A stretch of 64,000 nt of DNA from Methylopumilus universalis (lineage in GTDB: Bacteria > Pseudomonadota > Gammaproteobacteria > Burkholderiales > Methylophilaceae), in assembly GCF_006363895.1 (NCBI RefSeq), contig NZ_CP040953.1. One strand, given 5' to 3'. A program made the position numbers and the translations under genes. Positions 52,467 to 61,935 of this stretch are shown here, one piece after another; the stretch's first letter is position 1, and each line of letters starts with the position of its first letter. Under the pieces are notes generated by a model. That model was given only the letters and a program-made list of their open reading frames with translations. It searched no databases and was not told the origin of the DNA.

Positions 52467-53762
52467 ATGAAAAGAATGAATATAGGTTTATTGGGTATTG
52501 GCACAGTCGGTGGTGGTGTATTTGAACTTCTAAAATCAAACATTAACGAAATACAGCGCAAGACTGCGACTGATATGAAAATTGTTGCTGTTGCAGACAA
52601 GAACATTGTGCGTGCAAAAGAAATTGCAGGAAGCGCTATTGAAGTGACTGACGATCCATTTAAATTAGTCGCTGATAAAGAGATTGATGTCATTGTTGAG
52701 CTTATTGGTGGTACAACCATCGCAAAAGATTTGGTTGTAAAAGCTATTGAAAACAAAAAACATGTCGTAACAGCCAATAAGGCATTGCTGGCAAATTTTG
52801 GAAATGAACTCTTTGCATTAGCCAAAAAAAATAATGTCACTTTAGCTTTTGAAGCTTCAGTTGCTGGCGGCATACCTATATTAAAATCAATCAGAGAAGG
52901 TTTAGCTGGAAATAAAATCGAGTGGGTGGCAGGCATTATTAATGGCACTACAAATTTTATTTTGACCGAGATGCAAGAAAAGGGTGTTACTTTTGCTAAA
53001 GCTTTATCTGAAGCTCAATCTTTAGGTTATGCGGAAGCAGACCCTACATTTGATATTGAAGGTATTGATGCTGCCCATAAGTTAACAATTCTTGCTGGTT
53101 TGTCTTTCGGTATTCCTATGAATTTTAAAGATGTTTATGTGGAAGGTATTAAAGCGCTTGAGCAAAAAGATATTCAGTACGCAGAAGAATTAGGCTATCG
53201 CATTAAATTATTAGGTATTGCTAAAAGCAGAGAGAAAGGCATTGAATTAAGAGTGCACCCAACATTAATCCCAGAAAAACGTTTGATTGCCAATGTAAAT
53301 GGCGCAATGAATGCCATCGTGGTTAAAGGCAATATGGTTGGACCAACACTTTATTATGGCGCTGGCGCTGGTGCGCTTCCAACAGCAAGTGCCGTAGTAG
53401 CTGATCTTATTGATATTTCTAGATCATCTCATGTGCCACCTCATGGATTTGAAGACAATAAGATTAATTCGATTCCTATCTATAAAATTGAAGATGCAAT
53501 CAGCGGTTATTATTTAAGAATTAGAGTTTCAGATAAACCAGGTGTGCTAGCTGAAATTACAAAATTATTCGGCGATAAGAAAATTTCAATTGATGCAATG
53601 CTTCAAAAGGAATCTAAAGAACATGAATCTGAGGCAGATATCGTCATACTCAGTCACTTAGCTGTTGAAAAAGATATCAATACTGTAATTCTCGCTATTG
53701 AATCCTTGTCAGCCACCATTGGTAAAGTTATTAAAATTAGATTAGAAGAGCTTAGTAAATAA
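52467..53762 (+). CDS. hom: Homoserine dehydrogenase
   Basis: Hom reduces aspartate semialdehyde to homoserine for threonine and methionine. It is 431 residues: an NAD(P)-binding start (IGLLGIGTVGGGVFEL), the catalytic domain with GIINGTTNFILTEM and GYAEADPTFDIEGIDAAHK, and a C-terminal ACT domain (YLRIRVSDKPGVLAEITKLF) for feedback by threonine. It is followed by thrC after seven bases. Confidence 0.97.
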   Translation: MKRMNIGLLGIGTVGGGVFELLKSNINEIQRKTATDMKIVAVADKNIVRAKEIAGSAIEVTDDPFKLVADKEIDVIVELIGGTTIAKDLVVKAIENKKHVVTANKALLANFGNELFALAKKNNVTLAFEASVAGGIPILKSIREGLAGNKIEWVAGIINGTTNFILTEMQEKGVTFAKALSEAQSLGYAEADPTFDIEGIDAAHKLTILAGLSFGIPMNFKDVYVEGIKALEQKDIQYAEELGYRIKLLGIAKSREKGIELRVHPTLIPEKRLIANVNGAMNAIVVKGNMVGPTLYYGAGAGALPTASAVVADLIDISRSSHVPPHGFEDNKINSIPIYKIEDAISGYYLRIRVSDKPGVLAEITKLFGDKKISIDAMLQKESKEHESEADIVILSHLAVEKDINTVILAIESLSATIGKVIKIRLEELSK

Positions 53763-53769
53763 AGGTTTT

Positions 53770-55194
53770 ATGAAATATATTTCAACGCGCGGCCAGTCAG
53801 AACCACTTTCCTTTTCAGAGATTTTATTAGGAGGTCTTGCTCCTGACGGTGGCTTGTACCTTCCAGAGACATATCCAAAATTTTCATCGCAAGATTTAAA
53901 TAGCATGCAAAGCATGACCTATCCTGAGCTTGCCTTTCATATTATTTCTAAATTTGCAGATGACATCCCGAAAGATGATTTAAAGACGATTATCAATAAA
54001 ACATATACAAAAGAAGTATATGCGTTTTCAAGGCCAGAACAAAAAGCTGAAGACATTACGCCAATTTTAAAAGTTAAAGATAATCTTTATATTCTTTCAC
54101 TTTCGAATGGACCAACGCTCGCATTTAAAGATATTGCAATGCAATTACTCGGCAATCTTTTTGAGTACGTACTCACAAAAAATAACGCTGAAATTAATAT
54201 TTTAGGAGCAACTTCCGGAGATACAGGTTCAGCTGCGGAGTATGCAATGCGAGGTAAAAAAGGTATCAATGTCTTTATGTTGTCACCTTATCAAAAGATG
54301 AGTCGTTTTCAGTCTGCCCAGATGTTTAGTATTCAAGACCCTAATATTTTTAATTTAAGCGTCAAAGGTGTTTTTGATGACTGCCAGGATATTGTAAAAG
54401 CTGTATCTAATGACTTAGATTTCAAAAGAGATTTTAAAATTGGAGCTGTGAATTCAATTAATTGGGGCAGAATTTTAGCGCAGATCGTTTATTACTTTAA
54501 AGGTTACCTCGCTGTTGCCAAAAATAATGAAGAAGTTAGCTTTACAGTGCCCACAGGTAACTTTGGTAATATCTGTGCAGGCCATATTGCTCGCATGATG
54601 GGTCTACCTATTAAGAGACTTGTGGTTGCTACAAATGAAAATAATGTTTTAGATGAATTTTTTAAGACAGGTGTATATAAGCCTCGGGATTCAAAGAATA
54701 CTTTCCACACATCAAGCCCTTCGATGGATATATCCAAAGCGTCTAATTTTGAACGTTTTATTTTCGATTTACTGGGACGTGATAGTAAAAAATTAAATGC
54801 GTTATGGAAGTCAATTGATCAAGGCGGTAATTTTGATCTAAACCAAGAAGGCATCTTCGAAAAAATTCAAGCTTTTGGTTTTACATCTTCCTCAAGTACT
54901 CATAAAGAACGTATTCACTATATTAAAGAAATCTTTAACCAATATAAAATTATTATCGACACACATACGGCAGATGGCTTTAAAGCAGCTTATGAACATA
55001 CAGACGACAATGTCCCAATGATTGTTCTTGAGACAGCGTTGCCTACTAAATTTGAAGATTCTATTGTAGAAGCCATAGGTCAAAAACCTGAAAGACCGGA
55101 ATCATTAAAGCATTTAGAAGATCTCCCACAAAAATTTAAAGTTTTTGATAATCAAGTAGATCTTGTTAAAACATTTATAAGGCAAAACGTTTAA
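53770..55194 (+). CDS. thrC: Threonine synthase
   Basis: ThrC converts O-phosphohomoserine to threonine. The 474-residue PLP enzyme has the PLP lysine in SNGPTLAFKDIAMQLLG and the phosphate-binding ATSGDTGSAAEYAMRG segment, matching the proteobacterial type. It follows hom directly, so the two steps from aspartate semialdehyde are encoded together; thrB is absent here and must be elsewhere. Confidence 0.97.
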   Translation: MKYISTRGQSEPLSFSEILLGGLAPDGGLYLPETYPKFSSQDLNSMQSMTYPELAFHIISKFADDIPKDDLKTIINKTYTKEVYAFSRPEQKAEDITPILKVKDNLYILSLSNGPTLAFKDIAMQLLGNLFEYVLTKNNAEINILGATSGDTGSAAEYAMRGKKGINVFMLSPYQKMSRFQSAQMFSIQDPNIFNLSVKGVFDDCQDIVKAVSNDLDFKRDFKIGAVNSINWGRILAQIVYYFKGYLAVAKNNEEVSFTVPTGNFGNICAGHIARMMGLPIKRLVVATNENNVLDEFFKTGVYKPRDSKNTFHTSSPSMDISKASNFERFIFDLLGRDSKKLNALWKSIDQGGNFDLNQEGIFEKIQAFGFTSSSSTHKERIHYIKEIFNQYKIIIDTHTADGFKAAYEHTDDNVPMIVLETALPTKFEDSIVEAIGQKPERPESLKHLEDLPQKFKVFDNQVDLVKTFIRQNV

Positions 55195-55198
55195 GGTC

Positions 55199-55993
55199 AT
55201 GAAGCAATATTTAGATTTACTTAATCACGTTAAAAATCATGGCGACGTCAAACATGATCGAACAGGCACAGGGACTATTTCTGTGTTTGGCTATCAAATG
55301 CGTTATGACTTATCACAAGGCTTTCCTCTTCTTACCACTAAAAAAGTCCATCTAAAGTCGATTATTCATGAACTTTTATGGTTTTTAAGTGGCAGCACAA
55401 ATATCAAGTATTTAAAAGATCATGGCGTCAGTATTTGGGATGAATGGGCTGATGAAAATGGTAATCTAGGCCCTGTTTACGGCTACCAATGGAGAAGCTG
55501 GCCTTCCTCAGATGGGAAGCATATTGATCAAATAACCGATCTTATTGAATCGATTAAAAAGAATCCAGACTCAAGAAGATTAATTGTATCTGCTTGGAAC
55601 GTTTCGGAAATTTCTAAAATGAAATTGCCTCCTTGCCATGCATTTTTCCAATTTTATGTTTCGAATGGCAAGTTATCCTGTCAGCTTTATCAGAGAAGTG
55701 CAGATATATTCTTGGGCGTACCTTTCAATATAGCGTCTTACGCACTTCTTACAATGATGGTAGCTCAAGTATGCTCATTAGAGCTTGGTGATTTTGTCCA
55801 CACATTAGGTGATGCGCATATTTATTCTAATCATATGGACCAAGTGAATGAACAATTATCAAGAACACCTAAAACTTTACCTCGTATGAAAATTAATCCT
55901 GAGGTTAAAAGTATATTTGATTTTAAATTCGAAGATTTTGTTTTGGAAAATTATGATCCTGATCCTGCAATTAAAGCGCCTGTAGCAGTCTAG
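55199..55993 (+). CDS. thyA: Thymidylate synthase
   Basis: ThyA methylates dUMP to dTMP using methylene-tetrahydrofolate. The 264-residue length equals E. coli ThyA. The nucleophile is Cys146 in LPPCHAFFQFYV, and the QRSADIFLGVPFNIASYALL signature follows. It overlaps the GTG start of folA by one base (TAGTG), pairing the dTMP and folate-recycling reactions. Confidence 0.98.
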   Translation: MKQYLDLLNHVKNHGDVKHDRTGTGTISVFGYQMRYDLSQGFPLLTTKKVHLKSIIHELLWFLSGSTNIKYLKDHGVSIWDEWADENGNLGPVYGYQWRSWPSSDGKHIDQITDLIESIKKNPDSRRLIVSAWNVSEISKMKLPPCHAFFQFYVSNGKLSCQLYQRSADIFLGVPFNIASYALLTMMVAQVCSLELGDFVHTLGDAHIYSNHMDQVNEQLSRTPKTLPRMKINPEVKSIFDFKFEDFVLENYDPDPAIKAPVAV

Positions 55994-56481
55994 TGTCGAA
56001 GTTATCTATTATTGTTGCGATGAGCTCTAACCATGTCATTGGTGCCAACAATACCTTGCCATGGCATTTAACTGAAGATCTAAAGTATTTTAAATCTTTA
56101 ACAACAGGCCATACCATTATCATGGGCCGAAAAACATACCAGTCCATTGGTCGTCCTCTTCCTCACAGAAGAAATATAGTAATTAGTCGAAATACTGAAA
56201 CTTCTTATGAGGGTGCCGAAGTTGTTCATAGTATTGAAGACGCTTTTTCTATCTCAAAGAATGATAAAGAAGTATTTGTGATTGGCGGAGCAGATATATA
56301 CAAGCAAGCACTAAACCAGGTGGATTATTTGTATATTACTGAGATTAAGAAAAGTTTTTCAGGGGATGCCTTTTTCCCTGAGATTGATAAATCAAAATGG
56401 AGTGAAATTTCCAGAGAAGACCATGCGACAGCTGATGGCCTTGAGTTCTCTTTTGTAAGTTACCAAAAAAATACTAAATAG
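55993..56481 (+). CDS. folA: Dihydrofolate reductase
   Basis: FolA regenerates tetrahydrofolate from the dihydrofolate produced by ThyA. The 162-residue protein starts at GTG 55993, sharing its first base with the thyA stop. It has IVAMSSNHVIGANNTLPWHL, IIMGRKTYQSIGRPLP and VFVIGGADIYKQAL, the standard landmarks. Its end overlaps the end of the convergent PLP decarboxylase by eight bases. Confidence 0.97.
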   Translation: MSKLSIIVAMSSNHVIGANNTLPWHLTEDLKYFKSLTTGHTIIMGRKTYQSIGRPLPHRRNIVISRNTETSYEGAEVVHSIEDAFSISKNDKEVFVIGGADIYKQALNQVDYLYITEIKKSFSGDAFFPEIDKSKWSEISREDHATADGLEFSFVSYQKNTK

Positions 56482-58714
56482 AAACGCAGTCTACAAAGTA
56501 GTGTGCTTTGCCATCAATCTTTTGTTTAACTAATCCGTGGTTGTCTGTTTCGAATCCAGGAAATTTTTCATTAAAATCTCGCGCAAACTTTAAATAATTT
56601 ACAATAATATTATTAAAGCGCTCGCCAGGAATCAAAAGTGGAATGCCAGGTGGGTATGGGGTGAGAAGCACTGCAGTAATTCTGCCTTCTAGATCATCAA
56701 TCGCGACACGCTCAATTTCTTTATGGGCCATTTTTGCAAAAGCTTCTGTAGGTTTCATTGCGGGCACCATATCTGAGAGATACATTTCTGTTGTAAGTCT
56801 TGCGATATTATGTTTTTTGTAAATTTCATGAATTTGCGTACATAGATCTCTAAGACCGATGCGCTCATAGCTTGGCTGTTTCTGAATAAACTCAGGCAAC
56901 ACTTTCCATAAAGGTTGATTCTTATCGTAATCGTCTTTGAATTGCTGAAGGGCAGCCACAAGGGTATTCCAACGACCCTTAGTAATACCGATAGTAAACA
57001 TAATAAAGAATGAGTAGAGGCCAGTTTTTTCTACAATTACGCCATGTTCTGCCAAATACTTCGTAACAATAGATGCGGGTATACCAAACTCTTCAGAAAA
57101 CTCGCCATCTACATTAAGTCCTGGGGTGATAATGGTTGCTTTAATAGGATCGAGCATATTGAAGCCATCTGCGAGATCTCCAAAGCCATGCCAATGGTCA
57201 TTAGCATTTAACATCCAAGCATCTCTATCTTCGAGACCTTCATCTGACAGGTCGTTAGGACCCCAAACTTTAAACCACCAGTCAGATCCCCATTCAATAT
57301 CTACTTTTCGCATCGCGCGTCTAAAGTCTAACGCTTCCATGAGTGATTCTTCTACAAGAGCCTTGCCTCCAGGTTCCTCCATCATTGCCGCTGCAACATC
57401 GCAACTCGCAATAATTGAATATTGTGGACTGGTAGAGCTGTGCATAAGGAATGATTCATTAAAGACTTCTCGATCGAGTTTATTTTTTTCTGCATCTTGA
57501 ACGAGAATTTGTGATGCCTGACTTAACCCTGCTAAAAGTTTATGTGTAGATTGTGTTGAAAAGACTAAGCTGTCTTTACAGCGCGGACGGTCAGCACCAA
57601 TCGCATGATAGTCACCATAAAAATCATGGAACGTTGCATGAGGTAACCAAGCTTCATCAAAATGTAGTGTGTCAATTTTTCCATCTAACATTTCTTTAAT
57701 TTCTTCAACGTTATAAAGAATGCCATCATATGTTGATTGGGTAATTGTTAATACACGAGGCTTGTCTTTTTTGTTGGTGATGAATGGATTCTTTTGAATT
57801 TTATCTTGAATATTTTTCCATTCGAATTCCTTTTTAGGAATAGGTCCAATAATGCCAAAGTGATTTCGAGTGGGCATTAAGAAGATTGGAATAGCGCCTG
57901 TCATAATAATAGAATGCAGTACTGATTTATGGCAATTACGATCAACAATCACAATATCACCTGGTGCAACTGTTGAATGCCAAACCATCTTGTTCGATGT
58001 CGATGTGCCGTTTGTCACAAAGTAGAGATGATCACAGTTATAGATGCGCGCTGCATTTCTTTCTGAAGCGCCTACCGGTCCTGTATGGTCGAGTAACTGA
58101 CCTAACTCATCAACTGCGTTGCATACGTCCGCACGAAGCATATTTTCACCGAAGAATTGATGAAACATTTGACCGACGGGCGATTTTAGAAAAGCGACGC
58201 CGCCAGAGTGCCCAGGGCAATGCCAAGAGTAGGAACCGTCGCCTGCATAATGCGTCAGCGCTTTAAAAAATGGTGGGGGTAAGCTGTCTAAGTAGGTTCT
58301 TGCTTCTCGGACAATATAACGCGCCACGAATTCTGGTGTATCTTCGTGCATATGAATAAAGCCATTTAACTCTCTTAAAATTTCATTAGGAATGTGACGG
58401 CTCGTTCTAGTTTCGCCGTGAAGAAATATTGGAATTTCTTCGTTACGATATCTTATTTCATCAACGAAGCTTTTTAATTGCTGTAGCGCAGTTTGATTTT
58501 CTTCGACAAATTCTTCATCATCAATAGATAGAATAAATGCAGATGCTCGGCTTTGCTGTTGTGCAAATGAAGTTAAGTCACCATAGCTTGTAACTCCTAG
58601 CACCTCAAAATTTTCTTCCTCGATCGCTTTTGCTAAAACTCTAATACCAAGACCAGACGAATTTTCGGATTTAAAGTCTTCATCAATAATGACGACGGGG
58701 AAGTTAAATTTCAT
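56474..58714 (-). CDS. Orn/Lys/Arg decarboxylase, PLP fold I
   Basis: A 746-residue decarboxylase of the inducible-type family. An N-terminal receiver-like wing domain (VVIIDEDFKSENSSGLGIRV, residues 1-130) precedes the PLP domain, with the cofactor lysine in FSTQSTHKLLAGLSQ and LHFDEAWLPHATF. A C-terminal domain has LLTPYPPGIPLLIPGERF. Which of ornithine, lysine or arginine it uses cannot be told by eye. It could supply polyamines. It is followed upstream by dcd with a 9-base gap. Confidence 0.9.
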   Translation of the reverse strand: MKFNFPVVIIDEDFKSENSSGLGIRVLAKAIEEENFEVLGVTSYGDLTSFAQQQSRASAFILSIDDEEFVEENQTALQQLKSFVDEIRYRNEEIPIFLHGETRTSRHIPNEILRELNGFIHMHEDTPEFVARYIVREARTYLDSLPPPFFKALTHYAGDGSYSWHCPGHSGGVAFLKSPVGQMFHQFFGENMLRADVCNAVDELGQLLDHTGPVGASERNAARIYNCDHLYFVTNGTSTSNKMVWHSTVAPGDIVIVDRNCHKSVLHSIIMTGAIPIFLMPTRNHFGIIGPIPKKEFEWKNIQDKIQKNPFITNKKDKPRVLTITQSTYDGILYNVEEIKEMLDGKIDTLHFDEAWLPHATFHDFYGDYHAIGADRPRCKDSLVFSTQSTHKLLAGLSQASQILVQDAEKNKLDREVFNESFLMHSSTSPQYSIIASCDVAAAMMEEPGGKALVEESLMEALDFRRAMRKVDIEWGSDWWFKVWGPNDLSDEGLEDRDAWMLNANDHWHGFGDLADGFNMLDPIKATIITPGLNVDGEFSEEFGIPASIVTKYLAEHGVIVEKTGLYSFFIMFTIGITKGRWNTLVAALQQFKDDYDKNQPLWKVLPEFIQKQPSYERIGLRDLCTQIHEIYKKHNIARLTTEMYLSDMVPAMKPTEAFAKMAHKEIERVAIDDLEGRITAVLLTPYPPGIPLLIPGERFNNIIVNYLKFARDFNEKFPGFETDNHGLVKQKIDGKAHYFVDCVSI

Positions 58715-58723
58715 ATGAACCCT

Positions 58724-59290
58724 TTATATTTTAGGTAATGTTACACCTACTTGGCCTTGGTACTTTCCACCGCGATCCTTGTAGGATGTTTCACATACTT
58801 CATCGGACTCAAAGAATAGCACTTGAGCGCAACCTTCGCCTGCATAAATTTTTGCAGGAAGGGGTGTTGTATTACTAAATTCTAAAGTGACATAACCTTC
58901 CCATTCTGGTTCGAAGGGGGTGACATTCACAATAATGCCGCATCTAGCGTATGTTGATTTACCTAAACATATAGTGAGAACGCTTCTGGGTATTCTGAAA
59001 TATTCAACTGTTCTTGCAAGTGCGAATGAGTTTGGAGGAATGATGCAATAATCCCCGTTAAATTCAACAAATGAATTAGGATCGAAATTTTTTGGATCCA
59101 CAATAGTGCTATTGATGTTAGTGAAAACTTTAAATTCATTAGCACAACGGATGTCGTATCCATAACTCGATGCGCCATAAGATACAATTTTTTGATTATC
59201 TTTTTCGCGAATAAGCTTAGGCTCAAATGGCTCAATCATGCCATGTTCTTCAGCCATTTTTCTTATCCATTTATCTGATTTTATCGTCAT
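58724..59290 (-). CDS. dcd: dCTP deaminase
   Basis: Dcd converts dCTP to dUTP, the route to dUMP for ThyA. The 188-residue trimeric enzyme shows SYGASSYGYDIRCANEF, FALARTVEYFRIP, GKSTYARCGIIVNVTPFEP with the catalytic Glu, and EGCAQVLFFESDE. It is close to normal length. It is preceded by the zwf terminator, so it starts a new unit running into the PLP decarboxylase. Confidence 0.97.
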   Translation of the reverse strand: MTIKSDKWIRKMAEEHGMIEPFEPKLIREKDNQKIVSYGASSYGYDIRCANEFKVFTNINSTIVDPKNFDPNSFVEFNGDYCIIPPNSFALARTVEYFRIPRSVLTICLGKSTYARCGIIVNVTPFEPEWEGYVTLEFSNTTPLPAKIYAGEGCAQVLFFESDEVCETSYKDRGGKYQGQVGVTLPKI

Positions 59291-59302
59291 AATTTTCTTG
59301 TC

Positions 59303-59349
59303 TCAAAAAAGAAAAATCCCGTTTGCACAATCTTGACGCTACGGGATTT
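59303..59349 (-). terminator. Terminator of zwf
   Basis: On the minus strand, AAATCCCGT (59341-59349) pairs perfectly with ACGGGATTT (59314-59322) around an 18-base loop, followed by a T-rich TTTTTCTTTTTTG tract. It lies between the zwf stop and the dcd start. Confidence 0.8.
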
Positions 59350-59373
59350 CCAATGATTTAAATTTTCATTACT

Positions 59374-60849
59374 TTAGAGCTTATTTTCACCGATTTCAAT
59401 ACTCTGACGCCAAAATTGTTCAGGCTTATCAAAAATGATTTTGGATTCAGCAGGATCTGCACTTCCAGCAGGGTAGGTAAAGACTGGGCTCTTATCTTCA
59501 TTCCAGGCTTTAATGACCGGATCAAGGAGTCTCCAAGACGCCTCTACTTCGTTAATATGAAGGTATAGCGATTGATCGCCTTGCATGAGGTTAAGGAGAA
59601 GTGACTCGTAAGCATCTACACTCTCATCCCCTGTAATTCTATTGGGAGCATCCATCGCTACAGTCCTTACCTTAGTATCGAGTCCTGGAATTTTCGTTTG
59701 GATTTCAAAGCGGGTAAATTCTTTAGGTTGAATACTAATGACGAGCCAGTTGTCTGCTTGAACAGGAAGCGAAAGGGGTGCCTTTTTAAATTTAATAGCG
59801 ATAGCAGTATCGGATGCATGAAGACGTTTTGCTGTTCTGACATAGATAGGTACACCCTTCCATCGAGGCGTGTTGATGTAGAACTTGAGTGCCGCATAAG
59901 TTTCAACCACACTTGTCGGACTTCCTAATTCTTCTAGGTAACCTTTTACTTCCTCACCGTTGATTTTTCCTCGTCCATACTGCGCTTTAAAGGTATGTTT
60001 TTTAAGCTCACTAAGCGGAATAGGTGTAATCGATTCGAGCACCTTAATTTTTTCAGCGCGAATATTTTCAGGGCTTAATGTTTCGGGCATTTCCATCGTA
60101 GTTAATGCAAGCATTTGCATCAGATGACTTTGAATCATATCTCTTAGGGCACCTGTTGCATCGTAAAATTGCGTTCTTTCGCCGACACCTAGCGTTTCGT
60201 TATTAGTAATTTGGATGTGATCAATATGCTCATGCGTCCAAAGAGGATCAAATATATGATTTGCAAAACGGGTGAGCAGAATATTTTGTAATGCAGATTT
60301 ACCAAGATAATGATCGATACGATAAATTTGTGTTTCTTTTAAATGTTTAGTGATTGATTTTTGGAGAGCTTGTGCTGTTTCTAAGTTGGTACCAAATGGT
60401 TTTTCAATGACAACACGACGCCAGGCTTTGGTTTCATCTGTTAAGCCAACGCTTGCAAGTAAATCCACAATAGATGCAAAGTCAGACGGTCTAACAGATA
60501 AAAAGAAAGCTAAATTTTGTGGGAAAGTCGACGCATCAGAAAGTCTTTCGCTAAGACGTTTAAAAGCATTTTCATCATCAGGAGGATTTGCGTGATAAAA
60601 ATTTCTAGCAATGAAACGGTCAAATACTTTTGCGTCGTAATTTTTTTTAAATTTAATATCAAGCATCGACTTGATGTCATCTCGCCATGCTGATTCTTTA
60701 ACATCAGATCTGCCGACAGAAAGAATTTTCATTTTTTCAGGGAGTCTGCCGAGAGAATCAAGCCTAAAAAGACCTGGAATAAGTTTTATTCTAGAAAGGT
60801 TTCCGCTTGCACCGAAGAGGACTAGGGTGCAGTCATCAATTTTTGTCAT
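59374..60849 (-). CDS. zwf: Glucose-6-phosphate dehydrogenase
   Basis: Zwf oxidises glucose 6-phosphate to 6-phosphogluconolactone. It is 491 residues with the dinucleotide start LVLFGASGNLSRIKLIPGL, VVIEKPFGTNLETA, and the catalytic RIDHYLGKSALQN motif. In RuMP methylotrophs this enzyme drives the cyclic oxidation of formaldehyde, together with Pgl and Gnd, both encoded next door. It follows gnd on the same strand after 24 bases. Confidence 0.97.
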   Translation of the reverse strand: MTKIDDCTLVLFGASGNLSRIKLIPGLFRLDSLGRLPEKMKILSVGRSDVKESAWRDDIKSMLDIKFKKNYDAKVFDRFIARNFYHANPPDDENAFKRLSERLSDASTFPQNLAFFLSVRPSDFASIVDLLASVGLTDETKAWRRVVIEKPFGTNLETAQALQKSITKHLKETQIYRIDHYLGKSALQNILLTRFANHIFDPLWTHEHIDHIQITNNETLGVGERTQFYDATGALRDMIQSHLMQMLALTTMEMPETLSPENIRAEKIKVLESITPIPLSELKKHTFKAQYGRGKINGEEVKGYLEELGSPTSVVETYAALKFYINTPRWKGVPIYVRTAKRLHASDTAIAIKFKKAPLSLPVQADNWLVISIQPKEFTRFEIQTKIPGLDTKVRTVAMDAPNRITGDESVDAYESLLLNLMQGDQSLYLHINEVEASWRLLDPVIKAWNEDKSPVFTYPAGSADPAESKIIFDKPEQFWRQSIEIGENKL

Positions 60850-60873
60850 AGATAATTTGAGATTGTATAAAAG

Positions 60874-61782
60874 TTATTTAGATTTTTTTACTGCATGACC
60901 ACCAAATGCGTTACGCATAACTGATAGCAATCTATAACCATAACCTTGTTTTTCTTGGCTTCTGAATCTTACTTGCAATGCGAGTGTAAGCACAGGCGTT
61001 GGAATACCTTGCTCAATGGATTCAACAACAGTCCATCTGCCTTCGCCTGAGTCAGCTACATAAGGAGCAACTTCATCAAGTGTTTGATCTTCCTTGAGCG
61101 CATCTGCAGTTAAATCTAACAACCAACTTCTTACAACTGAACCATGTTTCCATAATTCTGTAATTTGCGCTAAATCAAGTTTAAATTCACTTTTTCCTTT
61201 AAGGAGCTCAAGGCCTTCAGCGAACGATTCCATCATGCCGTATTCGATACCATTGTGAATCATTTTAGTAAAGTGACCTGAACCTACAGGGCCTACATGA
61301 GCCCAGCCACGATCTTCGTGCGCTAGTGCTTGGAGAATAGGTTTCATTGTTGCTGCAACTTCTTGTTTTGCGCCCACCATTAAGCAGTAACCGTTTGCTA
61401 AACCCCAAACACCACCTGATGTTCCACAATCCATAAAGCCAATACCTTTTTCTTCAAGGGATTTACCGATACGCTGAGAATCTTTGTAATTTGAATTGCC
61501 ACCATCAATAATGATATCGCCTTTATTGAGCATGGGGATGAGTTCATTGATTTGTTCTTCGGTAGGGTTACCTGCTGGCACCATAAGCCATACGATTTTT
61601 TGACCATCTAATTTTGTTAAAGCATCAGCAACTGAGGTTGCACCAATAATCTTTGCTTTTTCTTCTAGCGTTTTTACAACTTCTGCACTTCGGTCAAAGC
61701 CTACAACTGAAATACCTTTTTGAACGAGGCGAGTAGCCATATTGCCACCCATTTTTCCGAGACCAATCATTGCTAATTTCAT
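60874..61782 (-). CDS. gnd: 6-phosphogluconate dehydrogenase, decarboxylating (short form)
   Basis: Gnd oxidises and decarboxylates 6-phosphogluconate to ribulose 5-phosphate, releasing CO2. The protein is 302 residues, the short GndA/YqeC-type rather than the 470-residue classic form. It has MIGLGKMGGNMATRLVQKG, IIDGGNSNYKDSQR, FMDCGTSGGVWGL and FTKMIHNGIEYGMMES with the catalytic Lys. It is first in a gnd-zwf operon. A -10 element and a hairpin lie in the upstream region shared with pgl. Confidence 0.96.
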   Translation of the reverse strand: MKLAMIGLGKMGGNMATRLVQKGISVVGFDRSAEVVKTLEEKAKIIGATSVADALTKLDGQKIVWLMVPAGNPTEEQINELIPMLNKGDIIIDGGNSNYKDSQRIGKSLEEKGIGFMDCGTSGGVWGLANGYCLMVGAKQEVAATMKPILQALAHEDRGWAHVGPVGSGHFTKMIHNGIEYGMMESFAEGLELLKGKSEFKLDLAQITELWKHGSVVRSWLLDLTADALKEDQTLDEVAPYVADSGEGRWTVVESIEQGIPTPVLTLALQVRFRSQEKQGYGYRLLSVMRNAFGGHAVKKSK

Positions 61783-61811
61783 TTTTTTACCTTTTTATGG
61801 AAGATTTGTCA

Positions 61812-61870
61812 TTGCTTAATCTTTTGGATTAAAGCAAATTAGTTTAAAGTGCGATACAAGTTAAATTATA
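61812..61870 (-). promoter_or_regulatory. -10 element and leader hairpin of gnd-zwf
   Basis: A perfect TATAAT on the minus strand (61865-61870) lies about 85 bases before gnd. Downstream in the leader, TTGCTTAATC (61812-61821) and GATTAAAGCAA (61827-61837) form a hairpin with one bulge and a 5-base loop. No convincing -35 accompanies the -10. Confidence 0.45.
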
Positions 61871-61935
61871 TCAAACGCAAGCCCCTTCAAGGAATTGATT
61901 TCGATATAAAATCTTCATTATTTTGAAAGATTTTC

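Noticed and set aside
57126..57500. 124-aa ORF antisense to the PLP decarboxylase
   Set aside because: Lies inside a well conserved enzyme and has the Ser/Pro-rich composition of an antisense frame.
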